DNA from: Plumapathes pennacea
Taxonomy: Eukaryota; Cnidaria; Anthozoa; Antipatharia; Myriopathidae
Assembly (NCBI GenBank): GCA_964036295.1
Contig: OZ038469.1
Span: forward strand, 12,209,591-12,273,590
DNA length: 64,000 bases
Direction of reading: 5' to 3'
Below are positions 11,601-24,669 of the stretch, piece after piece; the first letter of the stretch is position 1, and each line of letters begins with the position of its first letter. Position numbers and translations under genes: made by a program. A model generated the notes under the pieces. It saw only the letters and a list, made by a program, of their open reading frames with translations. It was not told the DNA's origin and searched no databases.

Positions 11601-14600
11601 GGTATCGATATTAGCTTTGCACCGATTACCAACCGCAAAGTAATTTATAGCTGCTCGGGTTTCGGCTTTTTTCAGTCACGCTCAAAATAGCGTCTTCACA
11701 GGGGGTAAGGCGGGTGGGAAGACCACGTGTCTGTATGAAGTCACTGTATTTAAAACAACTGGCTCAATTCTGGATAGTTTAATTGCAAAGGGGAGCTAAG
11801 CAAAGTATTCAACGAAAACGAGTGCAAGTCTTTCCAGGCCAAGCTGATCTGAAGTGTTGATCTCACCTGGTTCAATCGAGTGAGCGAATGCTTTTCGCCC
11901 GATTTAAGTCAATTAAGTCTCATGCATGGCAGATTCAAATAACGAAAGGGCACTTCTACCATGGAACAGCTTGAGTACAAAGCGATAATCAAAGAGTTGT
12001 TTGAAGCGTTTAGATGAGAACCGATGTCTGTTATTCTCGCGCTTTTGGAGCATCAAGAGAAACGCGGTGTGCATAATTCCCGCGCTTTTGGCCGCGGATG
12101 TGCTTCCAAGGTAAATGAAGCTCTATTTGGACATGCGACGAAACATCGCTCCTTGTTGATAATGCACTTGTAAAATGTATTCCAAGCAAATTTTGCAGTA
12201 GTATAGCTCTCTATCTGTGCCAGTGCATAATATAATGAACCAAAGACAATTGTTCGGCATCAACCCGAACCGCTGGCAAACTGCGCAAGAGTACTTCACA
12301 ATTTGAACAATAAAAAGACATAAGATAATTATCGTCTGATTTTCCGCACGACAGGGTATCTAAATGCAAAATGGCTTTCTCTCGTTTAGATAAACCCACA
12401 GGAAAGAAATACTACACGGCAGTTCCACTGTGGTTTTCTGTTCTTACAGTGTTGCAACTGGGCTAATAGTCTGCACGGCAAACCAGAAGAATAAATGTCT
12501 GTATTGCTGGTGTATGCAACGTGTTGACCTTATAGATTTAATCCATTTGACGAAACTAATTGTTCAAATAGAGGCTCAGCATTCAAAGGTCGACAACCAA
12601 TAAAGTATACTTTTCAGTCTATTTACTCTGGCGAAGAGCACAGTCACAGTTTTATCTTCCCACTTTTGCATCGATTTGTAATTCATTCTACAGATTTTCC
12701 TCTAGAAAAAGATGGACGTCTAAGCACAGGGCGAACAGAAGACATTAAATTTCACGAATGTCTGGATTCAAAGCACACGTGAATGGAGTTCGAAGCGGAT
12801 TTAAAACAACTGATTTCAAATCTCAGCAAAAGACTAACCTCTGTACCTATATATGGCGTCGTTGCGTTGACCCAAAAGTAACCCGTAGCCGAAAGAAGAC
12901 CAATGTAAATAGAGCTTGCTTTCCGTGCTCGAAGAGTATCGGACTGTTGAGTTGATCACTCAAGTGTCGTTGGCACCAGCCAGTAAACAGACAACACTCG
13001 AAGTTCTGTGAGCTATGATTGGCCAATCACATGTATTTACAACACGCGCTTTCGTAATTAGCATTTATTCCATGCGGAGGCGCCCACTGTATGTTGCTGG
13101 ATATTTTTTTGTGCTTCAATCCACTTCGTGGTTCGCGTGATATATTCCCAAACGATGTTGGCGGCGCTTTCGAAGCGGGGCCGATGAAGTGTGGGTGTAC
13201 TTGGCAATTTGTTTACTGCGGCACTATAATATAGACTGATACACGCTGCATGGCTGGCAGCAGCACTTATTCACAGGCTGGATAAATATGTAGACCTCAA
13301 TTTTTAAATTGCTTCCCAAAATTAATTTTAGACTGAAAAAATAAAAAAAGTGCTCAACCTCTTTCACGCATGTCGGGCATTATTTGTCTGTTTATTTTTG
13401 CATATTTTGTATGTTTCTCGAATGGTTTTAGATTTGATACAGGCCCCTTAATCAGACAATTTCACTGGTTAACACCTGCGAAATAGTGTTCCCAAATAGG
13501 ATTGTTTCAGCAAGGTACAAGGGACTTGCTCTGATGACCAGAATCAAATTTCTGCATGCCCATTTTCTAGTCAATGTTGATCAACTCAGCAAACAAAAAA
13601 CCAGTCAGGTAATCCACAGGATATATCGACCTGAATAGTCTGATACCAGGCTGAGGATAACAGAATAAAATTATTTATCCTCGGTCGTTTATACTGAATA
13701 CCATGCCGATTACTTTCGGGAACCCATTGAGAGGATTAAGAAGCTACTGAGATGCCATTCAAATATTTACGCCGAAGAAGCCGAAAAAGCGATAATTGTA
13801 AGGGAAGCACGACACAAAGAAGAAGCTACTATCTCCTGAAAACGCGCCCGAAATGAGCCCAAAAAGTTACGGCTATAGCAAGGTACAACTTGAAAAACGG
13901 CTACGGCAATGTTGTAGTGTTTATCGAGTTGGAGTTCGGCATACCTAACCACGCCAAATATTCAAAACTCAGCAGACGACTAACCTCTAATTTTTCGTCT
14001 CTGTGGGACTCTAAGTAGACGGCGTTGCTGAAAAAATGTCTAATGTAAACAGGACTTTGAATCGGCCTACACTGAGCAAATTGAAGACACTCACGCGGAT
14101 AAACTCGCGTGTCGTGGGCACTAGTCAGTAAACAGATCCTAACAGTCAAGGGTATGTGAGCTTTGATTGGTCCATCACAAGGATTTAGACTATTCTATAT
14201 AATTCCTACATAATTAGCATTTAATATTCCATGCGGGGGCGCCGACCAAAAGTGCTGTGCAGTACTGGTGTTTCGAGTTTATATTTGAGATCCCATGTCG
14301 TGCTTCCGTGTTACGTACCGTATTTTAGTATGATACTTGAGGTGTTTGAACATGGAGTTTGGAGTCTTCTACGACTTTGTTTGGTTACACTGTGTTGGTG
14401 CTGTATTCAGCGGCGGAAGTTCAGACAAAAACGTTCATGCAAAACCTATAATATTGATGTTCCGATTTTTGAAGACCTTAGCCTGGAAATCGGAGCAACA
14501 CATAACTGCTTTGAGGAAGTTTGACATCGATTAAATAGCTAAAATTTCATATTCAAGCAAGGCATTAAAATTTAACGTTTTCTTGTTAACTTAATTGATC

Positions 14601-17600
14601 ACAATCAAGAAGGGTTTTTTGTTTGCCTTATCTTTTCTCACGAGATTCGTGAGCACAGCCCACGTATTTTGAGCCAACATCTGACTGACCCCGGATAGTT
14701 AAAACACTACCCCACTAGTAAAGTCTCTTCTTCTAAGTAACTTATATTAAAATCAAGATATTCACTGATATTCCCTCACTCAAATGATCGGAGGAAATAT
14801 CCACTTGCTTGATTGCCTATGATACAAACTGATATCCAGCCAAGCACACATAAAATTGGTAACATATAACCCTTTCAGTTCTTCGTAGTATTATTTTAAA
14901 GCTGGTCGCCAATTCAGCCAGTGAAGAGGCCTTCCACTGTAAACTCGAGTAATGCAGGAAACTAAAATTGTACCAGAACAAGAAGCATCAAATTTCGTGA
15001 TTCATTTCGATTTCCTTGTTTGCCTTTGTAAGATAACCATGTGATGAGTGGAAGACGGAAAGACGAAAAACATCAAGTTCTTTCCACCAAAAAGTTTGAA
15101 AAATACACGCTTATAAAAAATAAATTATCTGCGGGTAAGAGAGTTCCTTTGTGTTATCGCTGTAGCAGCGCACGGTATCTTTTGTAAATTCCTGAATTTT
15201 ATGTCAACAGCTGACGAGTTTGCTGTGGTGCATTTAAATGTGCATTTTCAAAGTGTATCAATCGTAAGTCTGGGCAAAAAAACGTGGCATTTATGCCAAT
15301 AGCTTGAAGTGAAATGCCGGAGCGAGACTTGGGCTCCGGTCGCACTCGTAACTTTAACGACATTGATATCGACATTTGCATCATATGAAGTGCAAACAGC
15401 GCTTGTCACCAGATATATATGTCAGCAAGCTGCTACCAAACATTGAAGAAGCCGTCGTATTGCTCTCGATGCTGAGTTATTGTAGACTCAACTGCCCAGT
15501 GCGACCGGGCTCTTATTAAAGCATAATGCGGTGTGTGGTTTGGGAACATGGCTGTTACATACATTTGTGGAATAACACGAGATAGAATGGAAAAACCACC
15601 GCAATGTAGTCATTTAGTAGTGTTATATACCGTGAGAAATGAGAGTTTTTAACTGGTTATACACACGGTCGAAAATTTCGTGGCTTCTGCTCTGGCCTTT
15701 GTCCAACGTTCTTTTATAGTCTTTCCAATATATTTTTTATAACAAAAACGTTTCCCCTTTTCCTCGTACCGTATTATTCCACTTTTTATCACCCTCTTTT
15801 CCCCTTAATATATTTGCCCTCTCTGTTTGTTTCATCCTTGTCTCTTATGCCTGCCCCCTGTTCCCTTTCATTTTCTGTTCAACTGGTTTTAAACTGCTCG
15901 CCCTTTTCCTTCCGAACACTGTTCTTTACGCTGTCATGTATTTCCAACCCGTCCAATGTTCTTCGCCAATTATTACCCCACTACTTTCCATGACTTTATA
16001 ATTAGACAGACAAGGAACAAACTCATAATTTGAATGAAGTTGAATTTTGCGTGTGCCTTTTCATTCGAGCAATTTACTGACAGAAATAACATTGCACAGA
16101 TCGAGGCAAAACAACGTCTCAAACGGCTGAAGGCTGGGGCTACGAAGGCATGCAACATATATATCAGTGCTAGCTGAAGCATTCACAGTTAGCAAGTACA
16201 TGGTGCGATATCAAAATAAAGGAAGACAATGTCCAGTGAATATGCCTACAGTATTTCGATCACCTCTCGGTGAGTGATATGGGGAGCTACTCGTTTAGTC
16301 AATGGAAGTTGTAAAGGGGAAGACCGGCCAGCCTTCGTGTACAGTATAGACATACAGCAATCCCTTTCGTATCGTCAGAGCTTCAAACTCAATGAGTTAG
16401 CAATTTCAAGTCATAAACCTTTCATAATGTGAACTATATGTCTTGCACTGTTAAAAAATTGCTACAGGCAAATTAAAGCTATTGCAACGCCAGAAATTGC
16501 AGCGATGGTAAGGGATTTTTCCTTAATTTTAGGGGTGGCGTTGGTTTTTTTCATTCAATCAGATTTTGCGATAAGAAATCAACTCTCATGTAGCTGGTGA
16601 TGAGCTTGCAGATGTTATCTACCTGCCTTAATATTTACACTAGATTGAGCCTGATTGGGATATCGTGAACTGATATTTAAACGTAATCAAAACTGTTCTC
16701 GTTCAGTCTTTTGTGGTTCTACCTGAGGTGCACGACCCCGGCCCAATCGAAAAACAGCGAAACTGATAAAGATGTTGTGCTGAAAACATGCAACGCAATG
16801 TAAACTGATTAAATGCAAATATCCTGCCGACACTTTGAACTTCCACTAATTGACACATCAGACACATTGCTTGTCAATCAGTGATTTGTTTTAGGATTGG
16901 AGGATTGTGGAACTAATTTTAAAACAACCGTGGATGTCATTGAGCGCGTGAACCGTGTCCCACAAAAGGGTGTTTCTCACGGACTGCTGCGACGGAAATA
17001 AACTGCTAGTGTTGAACTGGCTACTTAATTTTTGATGTGAACGCTGGAACGGAAAGCTGATTGCCTGAAAACCAATTATGAGAAGATACAGTTGCCAAAA
17101 TTCTAACAAAGCTTTGTGCTGCGAAAACAACAAAAAGTGGAGCACGTGCAACATTGCCAAAATGAAAATTTCTCTCGATGCAATGAAGTGATCAAACCTG
17201 ACAGGGTCGTTCTCTGTTATTCTATCAGTCCAAGGCGAGTGAAAGAAACTAATTCATGTAGGAAAAGTTGCTTCAGCAAACAAACAAACATTCATAATGG
17301 ATGCTTGATGACTGAACGCTTGAGCAAGCTTGAACATTGTTTCTAGTCACAAAAATAGAACACGAACCTTTCATGCCAAACGGTGCATGGTAATTATAGA
17401 GGCATTGGCGAATGCATCACGCGAAACGATTAAGGAACATAATAGTGATTGTGAGTGTCAGTGTGGCACATTACTCGGAAATATTGTTCCTGTCCTGTGG
17501 TACCGCTTTCCTATAAGCAACTAGTGAGCCATCACGACGACGGCTGGCCTGAAATATTAGTCGAATTGACAACTGTCGCTTGAAAAGACACTATGTTATT

Positions 17601-18302
17601 AGGCAAAAATGAACTGTATACAAAGTGTATACTTTGTTGCAGACTTCAATTCATCGAGCATTATGAAACAAATACACGTGCCATATTTGACATGAAAGCT
17701 AACAATATACCTTGATTACTTAACGAAGCGAGAGGACAGAGCTAAAAAGAAACAAAAACTACCGTTCTCGAGACACCTCAGTATCCCAACCCGCCCAGTA
17801 AAAAAAATCTGCAAGCAACTAAAGCCTCACACTCACCGTCTGTGGAGTTCGAGGAAGGCGAAGCACGACCACTTCTTGCACCTTCAGCCGGAGAGCCGCA
17901 GCCAGATGACAAGTCTACACTGGAGGTTCGTTCCCTCGGTGAGGACGGCGTTGGCTGAGGATAGCTTGGCTGCTTGTGCAGGCCAGGAGCGTAGAAGTAT
18001 TGCATGCTGCTGTAGTTGTAGCCCGAGCCTACCTCGTCGCTTTCTTGCTGCCTTCGCAGGGCGACTTGAGCAGCCATGACGCGCTGCCGCTCCGCGATAA
18101 GGCTGCAGTCGGGGCAGGAACAATCACGCCACTTGCAAAAGCGCTTGTGTCCTTTGAGAATTGAGATGACGCCGTGATTGCGACAACGAGCACACTTTGG
18201 AGAGCGTTGAGATATAGAACTCATTGGAGGCATTTGGCCAGATTGGGACTCGCAGATATTCTGGAATGGATTGGTAAGACTTGAGTTTATGGCATTTGTC
18301 AT
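8632..18302 (-). CDS. DMRT: DMRT transcription factor, DMRT3/DMRTA-like, with DM and DMA domains (two exons)
   Basis: Exon 1 is 18302-17837 and exon 2 is 9485-8632, together encoding 439 residues. Exon 1 ends ACAGACG|GTGAGT, a consensus donor. Exon 2 follows a TTTAG acceptor. The intron is phase 1 and splits a Glu codon at residue 156. An in-frame TAG at 18326-18324 precedes the ATG. The DM domain (about 34-86) has zinc ligands C37, C40, H52, C56 and H43, C61, C63, C66. Its sequence ([20 protein letters not shown]) closely resembles bilaterian DMRTA/DMRT3. The DMA domain is at about 219-258 ([20 protein letters not shown]). Basic stretches before DMA (near KWKRDR and ETKRRK) look like nuclear-localisation signals. 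The C-terminal half is Pro/Ser-rich and low in order. Joining exons 8.35 kb apart is inference, supported by strand, phase and the matching plan of the neighbouring DMRT gene. Confidence 0.9.
12781..14260. repeat. Diverged direct duplication inside the DMRT intron (two ~320-bp copies)
   Basis: Copy 1 (12781-13100) and copy 2 (13925-14260) share an ordered series of blocks. These include CTCAGCA...GACTAACCTCT, AATGTAAA, CAGTAAACAGA, GTGAGCTWTGATTGG, TAATTAGCATTTA and TCCATGCGG.GGCGCC. The spacer between copies is about 825 bases. Confidence 0.8.
15328..15517 (+). repeat. Dispersed repeat, short copy (family A)
   Basis: It matches the reverse complement of 30671-31220 across shared blocks such as GGCTCCGGTCGCACTCGTAA, AACAGCGCTTGTCACCAGA, TATTGCTCTCGATGCTGAG and AGTGCGACCGGG. 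It lacks the 355-bp foldback insert present in the other copy. Confidence 0.85.
15710..15935. repeat. Pyrimidine-rich (CT) tract
   Basis: The plus strand is strongly enriched in C and T over about 220 bases, with many CCCTTTTCC-like runs. It lies inside the large DMRT intron. Confidence 0.6.
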
Positions 18303-18480
18303 GGCAGGGAAAGAATACACTGCCTATAAGTTGTGTTATCACGCTGGGTAAGCTATGACGCACATGGAAGTATTTTTAGCCACCATTTGTAACCACTAAT
18401 ATAAACAATTCTATTTTGGGCACGGATGCTATTTTTAAGAGGCGTCACGCCGCATGAAGCTTTGTTACTTTTTTAGAAAC
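18303..18480 (-). promoter_or_regulatory. Probable 5' UTR/promoter of the second DMRT gene
   Basis: Sequence directly upstream of the ATG at 18302. CTATTTTTAA at 18429-18438 fits the MEF2-type consensus. CTTATAG just before residue 1 could instead be a splice acceptor, which would imply an upstream non-coding exon. No start site can be fixed. Confidence 0.3.
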
Positions 18481-18731
18481 AATGTATTGCATTTCGAGAA
18501 TGCATTGTGTGTCCACTGGACCGTTCTCGCCAGAAAAAGACATGGAAAAAAGTCAGGATTCTGAATCGAGAACTTTTCTCCGTCAAAATATGGAGGCCTG
18601 CTTGGTGCTGTCAAATTTAGTGCCCATTCGTGTTTGCGGCAGACTGAACTCTTTCGCCCTCCATAGAAGGAAAGGGACAGAAGATGCTGTTTTACTGATT
18701 AAACATGTTGTTATCCATCCAGTTGGTTTAT

Positions 18732-18800
18732 ATAATACACAGGTTGAATCGCTGGTTGAATTGACTCAATGTCCAGTAAGCGATTCAACCTGTGTATTAT
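18732..18800. repeat. Perfect 22-bp inverted repeat with 25-base loop
   Basis: Arms at 18732-18753 and 18779-18800 are exact reverse complements and begin ATAATACACAGG. The hairpin is associated with a 14-base direct repeat ATGCTGTTTTACTG (18684-18697 and 18799-18812), which overlaps the right arm edge. Confidence 0.92.
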
Positions 18801-18812
18801 GCTGTTTTACTG

Positions 18813-21800
18813 TCCGCAATACGTTCTTAGTGCAAATAAATGTAAATTACATATCTTGATGATTCTTGAGAAAGAAAGGCGTAAATATAATATAAGACCA
18901 TATTAATATGCGAGTGAGTTTGAGAGTGGGCTTACGTCGTTTCGCGGTTACTGATGACAAGTCACATCTAGCTCGCGGTGCAAGAGCTATGCAAAACTAC
19001 GCGCCGTCAGACATAAGGTCAAGGTTGTCGACTCGGATACGCGTTTTCTGGACTTTTCCGATGACGCCAACGCAAAATAAACGGATCTAAACGCTCGTTT
19101 CTAAGGCAACAAGTTTCAGCAAATTCTTAGTGGTCATAATGAAACATTTGTAGCATGAGAAGACACCCACGTAAAAACATTTAAATAAAATGTGGAATAA
19201 TCGTAGTCCCTCTTAAAATTTAGAAAGATCGGAACTAAATGCTTTAATTTTCAGTCTTGTTCTCACACTGGCTCATGACAAGGCGTCAAAACTGCTACAA
19301 TCGAGAACAAAAGTTTGCCTTCATAGTCAACCAGGATATAAAGCGTATGTTTGGTACGTCAGGCATTTGTTGACAAGACAATGAGAGTTCAGGTGAACAC
19401 CAAACCAGTTGCAGTTTACGGTTCAGCGACCTTGCCTGACCGAGATTTAGTCAAGTTTCGAAAATAAGAAAAGTGGCAGAAATGTTAAAATACAATAGTT
19501 ACGGTGTTCTAATGTAAATTACTTGGAAGCAAACTAATTTACGTCAATAAGATGGGTGGATCTATTGGTCACCCGCTGAAAATTAACATGTGATGTAACT
19601 AGTTGGTTTTACAAGCTTCAGCCGTGCATTCAAAATATATGATCAGATTGCTTGCAAGATGGAGGAAGAAGAAGCAGTCATTCCCTTGGGAAATTTTTGT
19701 CAACGGCAAGAAAGAACTTACAACTTGTTGTATGCGGTGCAAGTTCTCCCAGCTTTGCGGAACAGTCAAGAGAAAATATACATAACTGGCTATGTCTTAT
19801 TCTTTATCCACGCCATAAATTCAGAGGTGCTTGTGATAAATATTTCCTTGCTATTAGCAAGTCTCAGCTGGTGTTTCCGCGATAAGTGGATATGTTTTGC
19901 AAACTATCTCTCCACATGCGCTAGTACTGCTGCAGACAAAAACATCGTGGTCCTAACGACAACAACACCTGATAAATCACAAATAGTTGAACGTGATTCA
20001 TTAATGATCAAGGTCACCTCATTGCACTGATTTTTCTTAAAATTAAGAAAAGTACACCAGGATAAAATGAAAGGAAGTAAAAAAGCACATGCACCCCCAC
20101 ACACAAAGAATAATTTCAGAATACCTCCACTTTTAACAGTACTTGTAACATAAAGTGGTTAGTAACATTGAATTGTACTTGTCTCAACTTACACTGTTCC
20201 GGCAGTATCAATGACTAAATCTTTCGTTGTGTCGGCCTCTCGGAGGTGGCCCAATGCGGAGACTCAGAAAACTAAAGGCTCTAGACGCCCTTCTAACACT
20301 CCCGACGTAAACCGATTAGAGCACAAACGTTCTTGGTGGCAAATCAATTGTAATGTTAGACGGAGCGGTTGAAAGGAATCTCCCAGGAACAATAAACTCT
20401 CATTAAATTTTAAACGACTTCGCTTGTGTTCGCTTTGGCAGCGAACACATCTCAGCGTTTCGAGCACTACTATAAACATCTCAGTAAATATTTATTTTAC
20501 AAATATATCGTTTCGTGCAGGTTGCAAGCCATTTAAGGTCGATCCATCACCTTTTAAATACCGTCGTTCATTTAGTGCAACAGTGTTTCTTTGCCACCAT
20601 TTAAATTTGCAACACTTGCCTTTCGGTGGCATGATTCATGATTTCTTAAAACCCTAATGGGTGTAACCTACTTTAAATAATAAAGGATCTCCGCCTTATA
20701 TTGTCAAGTTAAAGAAAACAGCAAGCACTATCTAAATACACTTATTCAAATCCAAAATATATGAAGAGCAGCACACCACAAATTATCCTTATTCAAGATA
20801 AGTAGTTTTCTTTTGGCGCCAGTTGAAAAATCTAAATGTTTGTTAGAAATAATTACTGACATCATGGGGCGATGCATGAAACAAGCACATAGAGACAGCT
20901 GTCTTTGTCAAGTAAGTAGAGCATGGACTGCAGTCCTCACTTACCACAAACAGTTCCATATACTGTTCTGTAATGTGGCCGACATATTGTCGGTATCTAA
21001 CATTGTGGGTAGCTCAGTTAAGCGAGTGACTAGAGTCAAGCACAGCACGTGGGATATATACTGTTTCATCTTGAAATCAACAATATCAGACGCTATCACC
21101 TGTAATGTATTGCTTTGTGGAAATAAATCGAAGCTTGTTCCATCAAGTTCTATCATTTACATTCTCTCGCTTAGTATCTGAAGGGCACACAAGAAATGTT
21201 CATATCCGTTTCCTTTTTGCGCCCTTTTGCTTAACTTTCGTGTCCGGGCTTCAATCGATATCATCCAGTTACCTCTGAAATACTATCTTAATAGTAAAAA
21301 ATAGTTCTTCGGAATACTGATCGGTCGTTCCTGTTCCTATTCCCCAAACAAGAATTGGCTTAGAGTCTGGACTACCCACAACATTTCCACACGAAGACTA
21401 CAAAACTATGTTGAATTACGAAGACAGGAGAATGTTTCAAAATGGCATGACCTTGACTCATATCTCCAAAATATTTTATCAGAAAGACTCTTTAAATAGA
21501 AGACCAACTTACGAACGACTGATTCCTTTGGGATTTATCATTCGGCTGCCAAGTATTCGTGCTAAAAGCTTGCATTAGATTTCAGCATAACCCAAAAGGT
21601 CTTTGCAACTAGCTAAATATACTTCCGACTTCAGTGTCGAAGTACTGAAAATTAGCAAATCAAATTGAACTGCCTGCCGGATGTCAGTTTTTTCAGTCAG
21701 CCTGAAACTCGTACTTTAGTTGGTAACTGAATAAGTTATCCGCCAGCAGCCGTTAATATGAGAATGAAATGGTAGAGTGCGGAGTTAGAAGTGCAAGCGA

Positions 21801-24669
21801 ACTCAGCATGAACTCGTTCAGTTGGCTTCGTCCTGTTGAAGTGTGCTAATGAGAAAAGTCAATAGTCCTTTGTGTTTGCCCACGCATTCCTCTTTGTGTT
21901 TAAACATACATTTTCGTGCTTCGATAACTTTAGCATTTTAACACAGCTTGACAGATGGATAGACCTTGGACCCTATTTTTTCAATGGCTTCTTCTTTCTC
22001 TTGTCACTCTCAACTGCTGATCAATCTACTTTAGCCTCTGCGTACAGCAAATCAGGGCATAAAAATAGCGGGTTTCATATGGACTTGACATATTGACTTA
22101 CTTTGCATTTATTGTGATTGCCAACAGCGTGAGCACCGACCTCCATGTTGTCAGCCAATGTTCTATTATTAGCTCGGTATCAGGAGTGGAATTAGCTTTA
22201 GTTGTTGTGAAACAGACCTCCACACAACCTTCGATAAGCTTGTAAATTATGGAGGCTCTTAGCTGGCAAGAGTACAGGGCCAAGTAACTGCTACTGGTAT
22301 TTTATGATAACTGTTTGCAAAATCTACAGCTGAACTAACCGCAGTTAGTCTACATATGTGCTTTCTCTTTGGATCTTAATTCACTTAGTCCAGAAGTGCT
22401 GAAAGGAACCCAGTATCAATTCTCTAAACCGTGGTCTAAATTAAGAAACGACAAATGGAGTTGTTAGATAAAGCAAAAGAAACTAAACATCACCATTCGA
22501 AACTCGTTTACACAAAGAAGTCGGCCAGAAATGATACAAATTCGACAACTGATAACCCAATAAATGCAAATGAGGGGAACGATGCTCGAGGGCTCTCGGA
22601 TTCTTGCACGAGACACTTGCTTTTAGAAATAGCGTTGATGGGTATTACGGATTACAGGATCAGTCAGCTCGACGTTTCTTATACCGGTCGATAAAAAGTG
22701 GCTTCGTGAATCATTGTTTTGACATCTGTTGCTTCGAATCTGTCAAACGCAAATGTACCTTTTTCTACAGTCCGTTGCCAGGTCATCTCACGTTGTATTA
22801 AGTCCTTCCACTAATAACAGTAAACGGTTTAGTGACACGAATTTAAATCTCCTTTTGAAACAAGTTTTGGGCTTGATTCTGTCGATACCACGAGGTAGAA
22901 AAGAAAACATAAAATGCAATCACAAATTTCAGTCCCTTTTGTATCTTACCTCTGTGACGTGATTCTGGAGCCTTAATATAAACACAAAGCAAGGAGGCCT
23001 CAATACTGACCGCCGTGATGAAGCTCTTTACTATTCGGCAGTGAAGCGATTCTGCAACTGTGAATGATGCACCCGTTCATCTAAGGACCAGGGTTTGAGT
23101 TCTTGGCATTTTTACAATTTTAGACTGATGTCAACGTTGCGTGAGTCATATCATTTTGGAATGTTCTAGCTAATACAGGAAACGAGTAGTTTCTCGTGTC
23201 GTTTTTCCGGTCTGACATGAATCCAGACTGAGCCACAATCAAAACGTTCACATGCAGCGACGTAAGTGATATTTTCCTAATCAGACGCTTGCATCAAACA
23301 GAAAATACGATTTAGAGCCTGTGGTGATTTGATCCGAGAAAGATTTGCTCAATTTGCGACGACACACAAACAAAGGAAATACCAACACAAAACGCCTGTT
23401 GCAAAGTAAATCAAGACAAAAATGACTCCATTTAGGATCACCGCGATTTACCTAGCAAGGAGCAAAGTTAGATTTGCAACAATAATAAACTCGTTTTGTG
23501 AGAGGCCTCTTTCACAGTCGTTATCAAAAGCTTTTGTTCATTCTTAAATTCATGGTCTGTGTTTCATGACCACACATGCACATCAAACCCTTGAATTTTT
23601 ACGCTGCTCGCTGACTCGACGGTTGATGACGTCTTTGATTGTCACTACTTGGTCTTACTGTCAAATGTCTTTCAGAAGTAAATTAACACAAGAAGAAATG
23701 AACGTCCACCGATTGGAGATTCTGAACCGAACAAAGGACTCATAACATAAAGCAGTGATGGCTTCTCCGCTCTATCTTGAACTTATAAGCGGATTAGCCC
23801 TATGTATTACGCTAATGTCCTTTAGTGATAATTACTGGCAGATTATTTGCCATTTAGACCGCATTTTCGATACTGAACCAAAAGCCCGCGAAAAGCTTTG
23901 ACATAGGTGAGTAAAGCTCTTAGATATTTAGGGGTTTGCACTGACCAACTCTACGCCCGAAAATACAAAACCACTCAGTTAGAAATCAACTCAGGCAGGT
24001 GCAGCCACTAGTACTAAAGGCACTCTCTGATCCGTAAACGTAAGACTTGAGCACCTTGTTTGTGTAAAGTGAGAGGCAGTAAGCTGTTTTACGCAGGCTT
24101 CCGGTCGGCCAACTGAAAGCCGAATTAGACCCAGAGAAATGAAAAAACAAAATTAAGATTAAAGACAGACAGTGTCGGATGAAGCCTAAGGGATTATTTC
24201 TGACGTATATAGTACATACCGAGACACCTGCAATTAGTACATTATATACAGAAACAACAAGTTGTGGATGCCCCTGAGAGTGACATTCCATTAAATTTAA
24301 TTTCTTGCGCCTTGTTACTTCTTTCAGTTATAGTTCCTGAGAAACTGCGAAGTTAGTGTTGAGAACTTTGCATTCAGGTTTGCAATTTAGGGATATGTGA
24401 AAGTATCGAGTGATTTCGTGATGTCTTGTACTCTGAAAAGGAAAGGTAAATGGCGAGGTGTCGTCATACATTTCAATTCTCTCCATCATCGGGTTCTATT
24501 TTGCTGCAAAAATGGCGCACAGGAGGTAGTTGTACTAATTAAGGTGGGCACGCAATACGTGTATGCGAGAAATGACGACCTGCTTTTATCGATAAAAGAT
24601 ACATGTCCTGATAAGTTTGTTTCTAAAGACAGTGTTCGGAGTACATTGGTCTTTTGTGGCCAAAATTTG
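18813..24669. other. Gene-poor DNA upstream of the DMRT pair
   Basis: Short open frames occur throughout but none carries a recognised domain or a splice-supported partner. The stretch 18905-19090 is visibly richer in CpG than its surroundings. A small palindrome (TTTTCTTAAAATTAAGAAAA) lies near 20031-20050. Confidence 0.45.

Larger units (their letters stand above)
9486..17836 (-). other. Large intron of the second DMRT gene
   Basis: An 8351-bp phase-1 intron. It contains the diverged duplication at 12781-14260, a dispersed repeat at 15328-15517 and a pyrimidine-rich stretch at about 15710-15935. No nested gene is convincing. Confidence 0.8.

Noticed and set aside
19659-20030. 123-codon plus-strand frame
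   Set aside because: No recognisable domain, low-complexity start, and no supporting exon structure.
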